Source: Bifidobacterium actinocoloniiforme DSM 22766 (GTDB lineage Bacteria > Actinomycetota > Actinomycetes > Actinomycetales > Bifidobacteriaceae). From it: DNA of 64,000 bases. The notes under the pieces were generated by a model that saw only the letters and a list, made by a program, of their open reading frames with translations, had not been told where the DNA came from and ran no database searches. The translations under genes were made by a program, and so were the position numbers. Of the stretch, positions 17,681 to 26,719 are shown one piece after another (the stretch's first letter is position 1; each line of letters starts with the position of its first letter). The stretch is taken from positions 1,302,001-1,366,000 of the forward strand of contig NZ_CP011786.1 of the NCBI RefSeq assembly GCF_001263395.1, written 5' to 3'.

Positions 17681-18349
17681 CTACCTCAGAAAATCCCAGG
17701 AGCCTTCGCGGCGGGCGCGCTTGCCTGCGGAAAGAATCAGCCCATGGTATCCCTGCATCTCAGGCAAGGTGTACTCGTCCACGTTGATGAACTCCCGTTC
17801 GTGTCCGCAAGCGCCCTCGTAGCTGCCCCAATTCGGATACCCAACAGCCGCTAGAAGCCGCCGGGAATAGAGGTCCCAGATAAAGCACTTCTGCCCGAAG
17901 GCGTAGAGACGGATCACGTCAGCGGTCTCAGGTCCGACTCCAGTCACCGTCAGCAGGCTGTCGCGCAGACCAGGGTCCACGCTGGGCTCCACGTCCGCCG
18001 CATCGGTTGCCCGCCCCAGCAGCCACTGGGCGAGCGCTATGCAGGTGCGCGCCTTCGCCGTCATGAAGCCACTCGGGTTGATCAGCGTCTTGACCCGCTC
18101 GTACTCAGCTTCCGCCATGGCGGCGGGATGCAGGAGCCCAGCCTGGCGCAAGGCGTCCAAGGATTTGCCCACGTTCTCCCAGGCCGTGTGCTGGACCAGC
18201 ACCGCGCCCATCATCATCTCGAAGCTGGTCTCGGCCGGCCACCAATCCATCCGGCCGAATGTGCGCTGCAGAGCCTGATAGAGCTCGCGGGAGGTCGGTG
18301 GTGCGGGCGAGCCCGCGGCGAGAGTCGTCTCAAATCGTTGCTTGTCCAT
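17681..18349 (-). CDS. HhH-GPD DNA glycosylase (endonuclease III-like, no Fe-S cluster)
   Basis: A 222-residue helix-hairpin-helix DNA glycosylase for base-excision repair. The hairpin reads LLTVTGVGPETADVIRLYA and the catalytic Asp follows in FIWDLYSRRLL. Where bifunctional endonuclease III has Lys (GxGxKTA) this protein has Glu (GPETAD). The four-Cys iron-sulfur loop at the C-terminus is absent. Both traits resemble the MagIII-type monofunctional glycosylases acting on alkylated bases, so base removal without strand cleavage is the likely activity. The ATG has GGAG almost touching it, an unusually short spacing. It converges with the MFS gene and diverges from feoA. Confidence 0.8.
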   Translation of the reverse strand: MDKQRFETTLAAGSPAPPTSRELYQALQRTFGRMDWWPAETSFEMMMGAVLVQHTAWENVGKSLDALRQAGLLHPAAMAEAEYERVKTLINPSGFMTAKARTCIALAQWLLGRATDAADVEPSVDPGLRDSLLTVTGVGPETADVIRLYAFGQKCFIWDLYSRRLLAAVGYPNWGSYEGACGHEREFINVDEYTLPEMQGYHGLILSAGKRARREGSWDFLR

Positions 18350-18609
18350 ACTCCGTTAGTAGCGCATTACACCCCCTAGGTCAATTCCCGCGCTCCTCGC
18401 CAATCACCCGCACAGTACAGCATCCACAACCACAGTGCGGCCACCGCCGCAGCATTCCCCGCTATGGGTATCGGTCCATTCCACTAAGGCATCCCTGGGC
18501 AGACGAACCTCCCGCTTCCTCTCACCTGCAACCGAAGCATGGGGCAAGTCCTGGGAAAAGTGGACGGCGAATCTTTACATGGGGCGGTTGGGGAACTACT
18601 CTCACAAGT

Positions 18610-18837
18610 ATGACCGAGACATTGCGGACCTGCCCGCTGGGCGTGGACATAGAGATATGTCGCATTGACCTGAGCAGCGCCTATCGGTTCCGGCTAAGGG
18701 AGCTCGGCTTCCGCGAGCACGAGCGGGTCAGGGTCATTCAGAAAGCCAATTTCGGAGGTCGCGTCATCGCCCACGGCTCGGAACGCATCGCCTTGGACGG
18801 GGCTACTGCCAAGCACATCGTCGTGAAAGTAAGCTGA
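18610..18837 (+). CDS. feoA: FeoA, ferrous iron transport accessory protein
   Basis: A 75-residue SH3-like cytoplasmic protein that works with the FeoB iron permease. LRTCPLGVDIEICRID begins the first strand, LRELGFREHERVRVIQKA is the core, and GGRVIAHGSERIALDGATA with a hydrophobic end completes the family pattern. The ATG at 18610 gives the usual FeoA length, though its ribosome-binding site (GGGGA) is weak and distant. The gene lies 40 bases before feoB. I saw no obvious DtxR/IdeR box upstream. Confidence 0.88.
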   Translation: MTETLRTCPLGVDIEICRIDLSSAYRFRLRELGFREHERVRVIQKANFGGRVIAHGSERIALDGATAKHIVVKVS

Positions 18838-18877
18838 GGCAGACAGACCGATCCAGGTTCAAGAGGGAAGGATCACT

Positions 18878-21037
18878 ATGGCTGATGACCTCGCTAAGGA
18901 GGCCAAGCGGCCGAGCGTAGCGACGCAGGAGACGCTGGAATCGCGGGAAATGGAAATGGGGACGCATGAGGCCCACGCCGGCGGCCACCATCACCGCCGG
19001 GGCCTGGCGGTCCTGCTGCCCATGCCCCATCACCATATGCACCCGTCCCAGAATCGGCCCTCCATCGTCTTCGTCGGCAACCCGAACGTCGGCAAGTCCA
19101 CCCTTTTCAACGCGATTCTGGGAACATCGGCCTCGGTCATGAACGCGCCGGGGACGACGGTCCTGGTTGAACGCGGCCAGCTCAACCGAGGCGGAACCAG
19201 CTGGGACTTCATCGACACCCCAGGCACAGCCTCCCTGGACGCGCTCAGCCCCGACGAGCAAGTGGCTTCGGAGGCGGCTATGGGCCGGGCCGGCAACCCG
19301 GAACCAGATGTCATCGTCGCCGTCTTCGACGCCACCTCCCCCTCCAAGTCCCTCTACCTGCTCAGCCAGCTGCTTGACTTGGGCCGACCAATCGTAGCGG
19401 CGGTGACCATGCTGGATTTGGCAGCCAAGCAGGGCTCGTCAATCAGTGTGGACGCGCTCAGCCGCCAGGTGCCTGGCTTGGATTTCATTGCGGTGGACGG
19501 GCGCACCGGCCACGGCAAGGAGGACCTGCTGGAGGCCATCGGGGCCCGTATCGCCGCCGGTGAGCAAGAGGATTCGTCTGGTTCCCTCCAGCTGCTCTCG
19601 CCAGCGACCGACCTGTCAGCTCCCGGGCGCGAAGCCAGCCAGGAGGAAGTCTCCGCCTGGGTGCGCGCCACCGCCGACCAGCGCTTTGATTGGACGGCTC
19701 GCGTGCTGACGGATTTGAATCCTGCGCATCCGGATGCCACTGGGCCTGAACCCACCTTCTCCGACCGCCTGGACAGGGTCCTCCTGCACCCGGTGGCCGG
19801 CATCGTCATCTTCCTAGCCGTCATGTACCTGGTGTTCGAGGCCACAACCGTGGTAGCAGCCCCCATCAACGACTGGTTCGACGTGACCGTGCGCGGCTGG
19901 GCCACGAGCGCGATCGACTGGGTCTTCTCCGCTTTGTCCGGGCCCGGCTCCCTGGACTCCTGGCCCCATTCGCTGCTGGTGGATGGGCTTTTGGACGGCT
20001 GCATCACCGTCCTGACCTTCATAGCGCCGATGGGCATCATCTTCATCGTCCTCTCCCTGCTGGAGGACTCCGGTTACCTGGCCCGCGCCGCCTTCGTGAT
20101 GGACAAAGCCATGCGCTCAATCGGACTGGACGGACGCGCCTTCCTACCGTTGGTGGTCGGTTTCGGCTGCAATCTGCCAGCCCTGGCCTCCACCCGCACC
20201 CTGCCTGACTCCCGCCAGCGCCTGATGACCGGCCTGCTGATTCCGTTCACCTCCTGCTCAGCCCGGCTGAGCGTCTACATCGTGCTGGCTTACGCCTTCT
20301 TCGGGCGCTACGCGGGCTTGGCCATCTTCCTGATGTACGTGTCTTCGATCCTGATCATCCTGGGCGTGGGCCTTCTGCTGCGCAAGACGCAGTTCAGCGA
20401 TTTAAGGACCCAGCCGTTCGCTATCGGCCTGCCCCCCTACCAGATGCCCCGCCTGATCCAACTTGGCAAATCGGTGGCGCTGCGCCTGTGGGCCTTCCTG
20501 ACCGGGGCCAGCTCAATCATCATCACGATGATCGTCATCATGTGGTTCCTGTCCGCCATCCCCGTTTCGGCAGGCGCGGCCGGCGCTAACTCCTTCGGCC
20601 ATGTGGACGACGTGCACGACTCCCTCTACGGGGCGGTCGCCACCTCGGTGGCCCCGGTCTTCAAACCGGCGGGCTTCGACGACTGGCACGCTTCCGCGGC
20701 GCTGATCACAGGGTTCGTGGCCAAGGAGGTAGTGGTCGGCTCCATGTCGCAGTCCTATCAAATCCACTCTTCTGATGACGCCTCCGACCAGGAGCAGGGC
20801 ACCGGCACCTTGGGCCAGGCGGTGCGCGAGTCCTTCGAGGCTTCCAGTCATGGGCATGGCTCGGCAGCGGCGGCGGCCTTCATGCTCTTCGTCCTGGCCT
20901 ACACGCCCTGCCTGGCCACGGTGGCGGAGATGCGCCGCCAGTACGGGGGCAGAATCGCGGCCCAATCCGTAGCTGCCGGTCTCATCATCGCCTACATTCT
21001 GGCCGTCATCGTCTTCCAAGTCGGGCGGTTCTTATGA
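18878..21037 (+). CDS. feoB: FeoB, ferrous iron transporter with G domain
   Basis: A 719-residue polytopic Fe(II) transporter. The N-terminus is His-rich (HEAHAGGHHHRR, then MPHHHMH, about residues 30-54), ahead of a GTPase domain with P-loop GNPNVGKST (about 67-75) and DTPG (about 108-111). The position of the usual NxxD guanine-recognition motif reads TMLD (in AVTMLDLA), so base specificity may be relaxed. Two Gate regions follow (GLDGRAFLPLVVGFGCNLPA, then FTSCSARLSVYIVLAYAFFG), each with the conserved Cys. The protein ends in hydrophobic helices. It overlaps the next gene by four bases. Confidence 0.93.
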   Translation: MADDLAKEAKRPSVATQETLESREMEMGTHEAHAGGHHHRRGLAVLLPMPHHHMHPSQNRPSIVFVGNPNVGKSTLFNAILGTSASVMNAPGTTVLVERGQLNRGGTSWDFIDTPGTASLDALSPDEQVASEAAMGRAGNPEPDVIVAVFDATSPSKSLYLLSQLLDLGRPIVAAVTMLDLAAKQGSSISVDALSRQVPGLDFIAVDGRTGHGKEDLLEAIGARIAAGEQEDSSGSLQLLSPATDLSAPGREASQEEVSAWVRATADQRFDWTARVLTDLNPAHPDATGPEPTFSDRLDRVLLHPVAGIVIFLAVMYLVFEATTVVAAPINDWFDVTVRGWATSAIDWVFSALSGPGSLDSWPHSLLVDGLLDGCITVLTFIAPMGIIFIVLSLLEDSGYLARAAFVMDKAMRSIGLDGRAFLPLVVGFGCNLPALASTRTLPDSRQRLMTGLLIPFTSCSARLSVYIVLAYAFFGRYAGLAIFLMYVSSILIILGVGLLLRKTQFSDLRTQPFAIGLPPYQMPRLIQLGKSVALRLWAFLTGASSIIITMIVIMWFLSAIPVSAGAAGANSFGHVDDVHDSLYGAVATSVAPVFKPAGFDDWHASAALITGFVAKEVVVGSMSQSYQIHSSDDASDQEQGTGTLGQAVRESFEASSHGHGSAAAAAFMLFVLAYTPCLATVAEMRRQYGGRIAAQSVAAGLIIAYILAVIVFQVGRFL

Positions 21038-21423
21038 GCGCCGGGCCTGGGTTCAGGAAAACCAGCCCCAGCGGTGCGTCCAAGCCGGGCGAACCCGGTG
21101 TAGGCGGCGACATGCAAGCCCCAATCGCCGAGCGAATCATCAACGCCCTGACAGCCGGGCAGCCTCCCCAAACCGTGGCGCGGAAAGTAGGGGTCCCCCT
21201 CGATTTCGTCTCACTGGTCACCGAGCAGGCCCGTCGCTCAGGCCGCCTGAACTACTACGAGCTCGCCGCCGGGAACTGTGGCTCCGGCCCGGGCTGCGAC
21301 CCAGACCCGGATTCCCTGGTCTGCGCCTCCTGCCCCATCCTGCCAGCCGCAGTGCGCCGCCAGCAGTCCCCGTGGGCCCGCCTGCGCGCCCGCATTCGCC
21401 AATCCCCCTCAGAAGACCGATGA
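21034..21423 (+). CDS. FeoC-like winged-helix, Cys-rich protein
   Basis: A 129-residue protein translationally coupled to feoB through an ATGA overlap. The middle (IAERIINALTAGQPPQTVAR, KVGVPLDFVSLV) resembles a small winged helix. It is followed by a Cys cluster NCGSGPGC and VCASCP, four Cys that could bind an iron-sulfur cluster or metal, then a basic Arg-rich tail (ARLRARIRQS). This layout recalls FeoC, which in enterobacteria carries a winged helix and a Cys cluster and regulates FeoB. The assignment is by architecture and position, not close similarity. Confidence 0.6.
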   Translation: MSAGPGFRKTSPSGASKPGEPGVGGDMQAPIAERIINALTAGQPPQTVARKVGVPLDFVSLVTEQARRSGRLNYYELAAGNCGSGPGCDPDPDSLVCASCPILPAAVRRQQSPWARLRARIRQSPSEDR

Positions 21424-21523
21424 CCCTTGCCGGCTTTTGAATCCCACCCGTCCCAGGCAGAGACAAGACCGACTGGATGAAACCCTGAGTAACGCTAGAT
21501 TTCTCTCGTCCAGCGGAATTGAC

Positions 21524-21940
21524 TCAAATGGCAGGATGGGCGATCAGGTCGCGTTCAATCCAAGCCATGATTAGGGCAGCTAGACGGTCCACCTCCTGAT
21601 CGGTCAGCTCGCGCCCTTTGGGCACGTGGTGCCAGCGCTCGATGCAGCCCCGGCAGCAGGTGGCCGTAGCGTGTTGGGCCGTAAAGACCGGATGCCCGCG
21701 GTAGGGGGTCTGCTTGCCATCCTTCAAAGGGTTGGCGGCGCCTACGCGCTGACGGAGCATCTCGTGGGCATGCCGGTCTATCGTGGCTTTCCCTTTCGCC
21801 CTGGCATAGGCGCGGTCCTTGGCGGTAAGCGAAAAGGAGGCGCGGAACTCGGACGTTCCCAGCCGTCTGAGCATCTCCTGGACCCATTCCTGGCCCGCGT
21901 ACTCACCTGTGCTTTCACCTGGCTCGCCGCTGTGACCCAT
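21524..21940 (-). CDS. DUF4186 protein
   Basis: A 138-residue cytoplasmic protein of the DUF4186 family, function unknown. Family segments are RLGTSEFRASFSLTAKDRAY, DGKQTPYRGHPVFTAQHATA and CCRGCIERWHHVPKGRELT. The CCRGC group and nearby His suggest a metal-binding or catalytic site, which is inference. The start at 21940 has GGAGAGG at a suitable distance; an in-frame ATG three codons earlier (21949) lies too close to it. It is divergent from cfa. Confidence 0.78.
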   Translation of the reverse strand: MGHSGEPGESTGEYAGQEWVQEMLRRLGTSEFRASFSLTAKDRAYARAKGKATIDRHAHEMLRQRVGAANPLKDGKQTPYRGHPVFTAQHATATCCRGCIERWHHVPKGRELTDQEVDRLAALIMAWIERDLIAHPAI

Positions 21941-22135
21941 CACGTCCATCCTCTCCTCGCCTCGGCATCCGCCTTCTAATATAGGACGGCTACATGGCCG
22001 AACGATGCAGCTTTTCCCGTAAGGCACGGCACGGTAAGCCTACGGGGAGTAGTGTGGAGGGTAGGAAGTGTTAGTGATTTGGCCCCGCTCCTAATTACTC
22101 TCAGGCAGGCGAGGCTTTGAAGAGGAAGAGGCTAT

Positions 22136-23425
22136 ATGAACGCACGCAACATGACGGTCGCGCAGATGGTTGAGGCTTTCCTGGAGCCTGACGCTCCGGT
22201 GCAGGTGAGGGCCTTCGATGGCTCGCGCTTTGGCTCCGACGACGCTCCCCTCCACTTGGATATCAAGAGTTCTCGCGCCATGTACTACATCGCGGAGAAC
22301 CCGAACGACCTGGGGCTGGCCCGCGCTTACCTCCAGGGCGATTTGGATTCCCCTGAGCTCCTGCCCGGCAACCCTTACGAGGTTTTCAAGCAACTGACCG
22401 GCCTTAAGTCCTACCTGCGCAAGCCCGGCAAGGTCGAGCTGGCCCGCATCGCCGCGGCTGTCTTCTCCCACGGCGTGCACGTGCCTGATCCGCCGACCAT
22501 CGAAGGCCCTTCCCTTTCGACGCGCCTGCGCGAAGGCATCCGCCCCCACACCCGCAAGGGCGACGCGGCCACCGTCAGCTACCATTATGACCAGTCCAAT
22601 GACTTCTACAGGCTCTTCCTGGGCCCCTCGATGACGTACACTTGCGCGGTTTTCGACACCCCGGAGACCTCTTTGGAAGACGCCCAGGCCCACAAGCTCA
22701 ACATGGTGCTCGACAAGATGAACCTGAAGAAGGGCGACCGTCTGCTCGACATCGGTTGCGGTTGGGGTTCCATGGAGATAGCCGCCGCAAAGCGTGGCAT
22801 TAACGTAATTGGCGTCACCTTGGCCGATGAGCAGGTTGAGTGGGGCCAGGAGTGGATCAAGCGCGAGGGCTTGGAAGACTTGGCGGAAATCCGTCTGATG
22901 GACTACCGCGATGTGCCGGAGTCCGGTTTCGACGGCATATGCTCAATCGGTATGATGGAGCATGTGGGCTTCAAACAGTACCCGGCCTACTTCCATGAGA
23001 TGATGGAAAAGCTGCGCCCTGGCGGCATCTTGCTCAACCACCAGATCACGCGGACGAATTCGCACGACGGTAAGCGCGCTGGCAGCTTCATTGACCGTTA
23101 CATCTTCCCTGATGGCGAGCTCGCCAGCCCAGCCGAGATCGAGATGACCATCCAAGACAATGGCTTTGAGGTCATCACCCAAGAGAACTTGCGCCAGAAC
23201 TACGCCATCACGCTCAAGCACTGGACCGAGAACCTCCAAGCCCAGTGGGAACAGGCGAAATCAATGGTGGGCGAGCCCAAGGCACGTCTCTGGGGCCTGT
23301 ACATGGCTGGTTCCCGCCTGAACTTCGAAATCAACACGATTCAGGTCCACCAGTTCCAGTGCATCAAGCCCGATCCAGACACCGGCACTAGCACCTACCC
23401 GCTGCGCCCCTGGTGGACGCGGTAG
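22136..23425 (+). CDS. cfa: Cyclopropane-fatty-acyl-phospholipid synthase
   Basis: A 429-residue SAM-dependent methyltransferase that adds a methylene bridge across double bonds of membrane phospholipid acyl chains. A 150-residue N-terminal domain precedes the family signature YHYDQSNDFYRLFLGPSMTY. The SAM site is LLDIGCGWGSMEIAAAKRG, followed by GVTLADEQVEW. Further on come SIGMMEHVG and the C-terminal RLNFEINTIQVHQF. Bifidobacteria are known for cyclopropane fatty acids. AGGAAGAGG precedes the ATG. The gene is followed by a strong terminator and appears to stand alone. Confidence 0.93.
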   Translation: MNARNMTVAQMVEAFLEPDAPVQVRAFDGSRFGSDDAPLHLDIKSSRAMYYIAENPNDLGLARAYLQGDLDSPELLPGNPYEVFKQLTGLKSYLRKPGKVELARIAAAVFSHGVHVPDPPTIEGPSLSTRLREGIRPHTRKGDAATVSYHYDQSNDFYRLFLGPSMTYTCAVFDTPETSLEDAQAHKLNMVLDKMNLKKGDRLLDIGCGWGSMEIAAAKRGINVIGVTLADEQVEWGQEWIKREGLEDLAEIRLMDYRDVPESGFDGICSIGMMEHVGFKQYPAYFHEMMEKLRPGGILLNHQITRTNSHDGKRAGSFIDRYIFPDGELASPAEIEMTIQDNGFEVITQENLRQNYAITLKHWTENLQAQWEQAKSMVGEPKARLWGLYMAGSRLNFEINTIQVHQFQCIKPDPDTGTSTYPLRPWWTR

Positions 23426-23446
23426 CCAGCAGCCAGCCCGAAACGC

Positions 23447-23473
23447 AAAGCCCCGCACTTGGTGCGGGGCTTT
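23447..23473 (+). terminator. Intrinsic terminator after cfa
   Basis: AAAGCCCCGCA (23447-23457) pairs perfectly with TGCGGGGCTTT (23463-23473) around a five-base loop; 11-bp stem ending in TTTCC. Confidence 0.85.
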
Positions 23474-23546
23474 CCTCGTTCAGGCTCGCATGCCATGAGA
23501 CGCTACTGTCTGGACTCGCGCCTTACCCGGGCCTGTCTGGCATGAC

Positions 23547-23570
23547 GAAGCCCTCCGCTTGGAGGGCTTC
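23547..23570. terminator. Hairpin between convergent cfa and pilin genes
   Basis: GAAGCCCTCC (23547-23556) pairs with GGAGGGCTTC (23561-23570) around a four-base loop, 13 bases from the end of the minus-strand pilin-like gene. T tracts are weak on both sides, so it may act in either direction. Confidence 0.6.
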
Positions 23571-23582
23571 GATTAGGTAATG

Positions 23583-24434
23583 CTAGCGGCGGGATTGGGC
23601 CGCGTAAAGGCGTAATGGGCCGGCTGCTATAAGCAGGAGGATGGTCATCGAAGCCAAAGCTTGGACATTGCTGCCGGTCGCCGCCAAGCGACCTGTGACC
23701 TGGGGGGCGGACGATGAGGAGGATGCGTTCGCGGCAGCAGGGGGAGCGTCTCTGACCTGCACCTTCGGCCGGATCGTCACACGGTAGGGGTCCGAGCTAA
23801 CGCCCGTATGGTCAGGTAGTTGCACGACGACTGGATCGCCTGAGGCAATCTTGCCTGTTGGGCCCGAGACAACCTGCACCAGCCAATACGTGCTGTACCT
23901 ATCTAAGTTGAAGGCTGCCGGAGAACCACCGTTCACCTTGTTCTGCGACCGGTCGTAAGTGGCCCCTTGCAGCCATACGCCGTTAGAGGCCGAGGAACCG
24001 ACGGTGATTTGGCCCTGGCCATCGGTGGTGCCGAGGTAAATGGTGCTTTTGCCGCCCGTCTTATCCACGGTATCAGAGAACTTCTCCATCACCTTATCGG
24101 TGACGGCCTTGTTCGCAGCTGTACCTTGACCGTTGGATGTTTGATCATCAACGATGCGCTGCATGACGGAATAGTCCAGTTTTGTGGCGCTGAATATGTA
24201 GCCTGCGCCGACCGGCTTTGCTCCAGCTGGCAGTAGTTGATTGATGTTGCGGGGATCTCCAATGCCAGTGCCCGTGCCGTTCTCTGCCACTTGGAGGGTC
24301 AATGCAGCGTCACTGTGAGGCTGGCCGCTATCAGCCCTGGCCTGCGTAGGGGCAACCCCTATCGCAATAGCTATCAACAGCAGGAAGGACAATAGCCCTA
24401 CCCCAACTGCCGACGATAATCTCTTCAGCCTCAT
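23583..24434 (-). CDS. Sortase-anchored surface protein, pilin-subunit-like
   Basis: A 283-residue secreted protein. The N-terminal signal peptide (hydrophobic core VGLLSFLLLIAIAIGVAP, cleavage after AQARA-like sequence) is followed by a pilin-like domain with repeats of the type seen in fimbrial subunits. The C-terminus has the sorting signal LAATG, a hydrophobic helix (VQALASMTILLLIAAG) and the basic end QSRR. LAATG is a non-canonical LPxTG variant. The gene lies 275 bases downstream of the larger pilin in the same direction, so it is probably the ancillary or basal subunit. No sortase gene follows, unlike typical bifidobacterial pilus operons. Confidence 0.75.
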   Translation of the reverse strand: MRLKRLSSAVGVGLLSFLLLIAIAIGVAPTQARADSGQPHSDAALTLQVAENGTGTGIGDPRNINQLLPAGAKPVGAGYIFSATKLDYSVMQRIVDDQTSNGQGTAANKAVTDKVMEKFSDTVDKTGGKSTIYLGTTDGQGQITVGSSASNGVWLQGATYDRSQNKVNGGSPAAFNLDRYSTYWLVQVVSGPTGKIASGDPVVVQLPDHTGVSSDPYRVTIRPKVQVRDAPPAAANASSSSSAPQVTGRLAATGSNVQALASMTILLLIAAGPLRLYAAQSRR

Positions 24435-24619
24435 GTTGAATACTCCCCGTCAAAAGCTATTCATCGGTTCCGGATTCTTACTCAAGTGTCTCTTCTCTTA
24501 CACCGGAAGCCGTTTGGTAACCCACCGCTCTCTCCTTCAGTGGGTCCCAAGCCCCCTGCCCTAATAGGCAGAAGCCTCGGGAAGCGGACCCTCGCGAGTC
24601 CAAAAGCCATACTGTCGAG

Positions 24620-24659
24620 GTGGGGCTCCGCCCGCCCGTCAAGGCGGACGGAGCCCCAC
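24620..24659. terminator. Long GC hairpin between the two pilin genes
   Basis: GTGGGGCTCCGCCCGCC (24620-24636) pairs with GGCGGACGGAGCCCCAC (24643-24659), 17 bp with one G-T pair and a six-base loop. It lies between the major and minor pilin genes and could terminate or attenuate read-through, lowering the minor subunit. Confidence 0.7.
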
Positions 24660-24709
24660 TGCATGATCACTGCTGGTTACAAGGCAGTGATTGAATCTGA
24701 TTCAATGAA

Positions 24710-26719
24710 TCAGATGTGACGACCAACAGAGGCGTTCTTGCGGTTGCGGGCAACCAGCACACCACCCATGATGGCCAGGCCGATAATCAGGAGCAGGATG
24801 ATGCCCTTGCCACCGGTCAGAGGCAGGCTGATGGGCGCACCGGACTCACCACTCTTCCAGTTCATCATACCCTTGGTGATCTGGTCACCGTTAGCATCCT
24901 TAATGTTAGGGCTAATGGAGACATTGTGAGCAGCAGGGTCATATGAGCCGAAGTTCAGCTTGGACATGTTAGGGTGCAGACCACTGGGGAACGCAGCGAT
25001 AGCATCCGAGACACTGGCCTTGGACACGACATCACCAAAGTCGACGATGTTGAACTTTGTAGAAGCCTGCTGATAGTTCGCCGGGGCCGCGATCTCAACG
25101 AGTTTGAACTGGCCCTGGTCGCTAGAAACACCCACCGGCAGCTTGATGCCAGTGAATGTGACGACACCCTGGTTGTTCGAAGTAGCGGTAATCATCGGGT
25201 TAGCCGATTGTCCATCCGCACCAAAAGTACCGTCTTGCAGCAGGAAAGTACCCGTATCATCGTTCTTCTGCAGAGCGAACTTGGCTCCAGCAAGACCGGT
25301 GCCATCCGTCTTCACCTTTGCAAACTGGAAACCGGCGGAAGGCATGGACGCGTCAGCTTGACTGCCAGGGTTCTGCCTACTGTCGTTGTAGGTATCGGTA
25401 GCGACAGAGTTGGACAGACGGCCGGCCAGGGAACCATCGCCAGCACCGTTCGGAGTCACCGTGGACCTGATGGTAATCACAAAGCGAGGGTCGTTCACGG
25501 TACCGGTCACACCGCTAAGCGAAGAATTCGAGGCCTTCTTGAAGTGGAATACGAGGTACTGCGAGGAACCGTCATCCGTGAACATCTCGTCCGTGCTATT
25601 AATACGGGTGGGAGGAGTCGACAGCTTTTCCATCGTGTAATCGCTATCACTCATCAAGCCTCGGGTATGGTCGCTCGTACCATCGTTATAAGTGAACACT
25701 ACAGAAACGTTGCTAGCAGTGTCAGTGTCAACGCTCAAGGCGCTGGAAACACGATCAACAACCCTCAGGTACTCGCCGGTGTTTCCAGCAGATTGGATGT
25801 AATTCCAGTAGATGTTGTTATCGTTGTTGACCGGGCTAGCTGTACTGATGTTGTTGTTAATCTGCCAAGTGACCGTATTACCGGCAACAGCGGCTTCGCT
25901 CCCAGGAACGTAATCAGAGCCATTGACCTTGGTAATCGACTTCGAAACCTGCTGGGTGTTAACGTTCTTCGGGAAGATGTGCAGGTGATGGATGTAACCC
26001 GTCATGGTCTGCTGGGTACCATTCACGGTGTACTTACCGGTGGTCATGTAAGGCAGGGAGAAGACGGTTGTCTCGGCAGGTGTGTAATGATTCAGGCTTA
26101 CGGGATGAGCAACCTCGGACAGCTCATAGTAGTGCGTGCCAGTTGCTTCGAGCGGCAGGACATCAGCGCTGGTAGCCGGGGCGCTGCCTTGACCCTGAGC
26201 CCAAGCCTTCCAGCTTGCGGCGTCAACAGGATCTGTGGCCGGTGCCTTCATCCAGATACCGACAGCTGGATTACCGCTGGCCAGGTTGGCAATCTTACCG
26301 TTTGCGTCAGTAACACCGGCCCAGGTTTTGCCATCTACATAGTTGTAGTTTTTATTAGCGCCACCGTTAGGGTTCATATCACTCGGGTTATGCGAACCGG
26401 TAGCCACAATCTCACGCAGCTTGAACACAACGCCAACTCCCACAGCGGTACCAGGCTTGGCGTCCAAGGACGAACCAGTGGCGGCATTACCCGCGGCGTT
26501 AGCCAGGTACTTGGTCAGAGTGACCTTGTCATGCTCGCCTGCAGCTGGGTCAACCGAAGTGGAGAACTCGTCATCAGCCGAAATGGTGTCAGGGTCAGCA
26601 GCGTGGGCACCAGGCGCGGCAACCAGGAAAGCCGCCGCGGTGGTGAGCACCGCCACTAGGAGGCCAAGCAGTCTTGCAGCAAGACTACGGCTCCCAGTCT
26701 TATCGTTTTGAATACGCAT
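24710..26719 (-). CDS. Major pilin, SpaA/FimA-type isopeptide-forming fimbrial shaft protein
   Basis: A 669-residue secreted pilin. A signal peptide (LLGLLVAVLTTAAAFLVAAP, ending AHA-ADPD) is followed by several Ig-like CnaA/CnaB modules. Near residue 560 FKLVEIAAPANY matches the E-box whose Glu promotes isopeptide bond formation. The wall-sorting signal is LPLTGG, then the helix GIILLLIIGLAIMGGVLVAR and a basic tail. A Lys for sortase-catalysed polymerisation should lie in the N-terminal domain; I cannot assign it. Codon use is lower in GC than that of neighbours, with many T/A-ending codons, which hints at separate ancestry. The gene is followed by a long hairpin and the smaller subunit. 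Confidence 0.82.
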   Translation of the reverse strand: MRIQNDKTGSRSLAARLLGLLVAVLTTAAAFLVAAPGAHAADPDTISADDEFSTSVDPAAGEHDKVTLTKYLANAAGNAATGSSLDAKPGTAVGVGVVFKLREIVATGSHNPSDMNPNGGANKNYNYVDGKTWAGVTDANGKIANLASGNPAVGIWMKAPATDPVDAASWKAWAQGQGSAPATSADVLPLEATGTHYYELSEVAHPVSLNHYTPAETTVFSLPYMTTGKYTVNGTQQTMTGYIHHLHIFPKNVNTQQVSKSITKVNGSDYVPGSEAAVAGNTVTWQINNNISTASPVNNDNNIYWNYIQSAGNTGEYLRVVDRVSSALSVDTDTASNVSVVFTYNDGTSDHTRGLMSDSDYTMEKLSTPPTRINSTDEMFTDDGSSQYLVFHFKKASNSSLSGVTGTVNDPRFVITIRSTVTPNGAGDGSLAGRLSNSVATDTYNDSRQNPGSQADASMPSAGFQFAKVKTDGTGLAGAKFALQKNDDTGTFLLQDGTFGADGQSANPMITATSNNQGVVTFTGIKLPVGVSSDQGQFKLVEIAAPANYQQASTKFNIVDFGDVVSKASVSDAIAAFPSGLHPNMSKLNFGSYDPAAHNVSISPNIKDANGDQITKGMMNWKSGESGAPISLPLTGGKGIILLLIIGLAIMGGVLVARNRKNASVGRHI

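Noticed and set aside
24974-26659. Open frame of 561 codons on the plus strand
   Set aside because: It is exactly antisense to the major pilin, lacks any recognisable sequence and arises from third-position composition.
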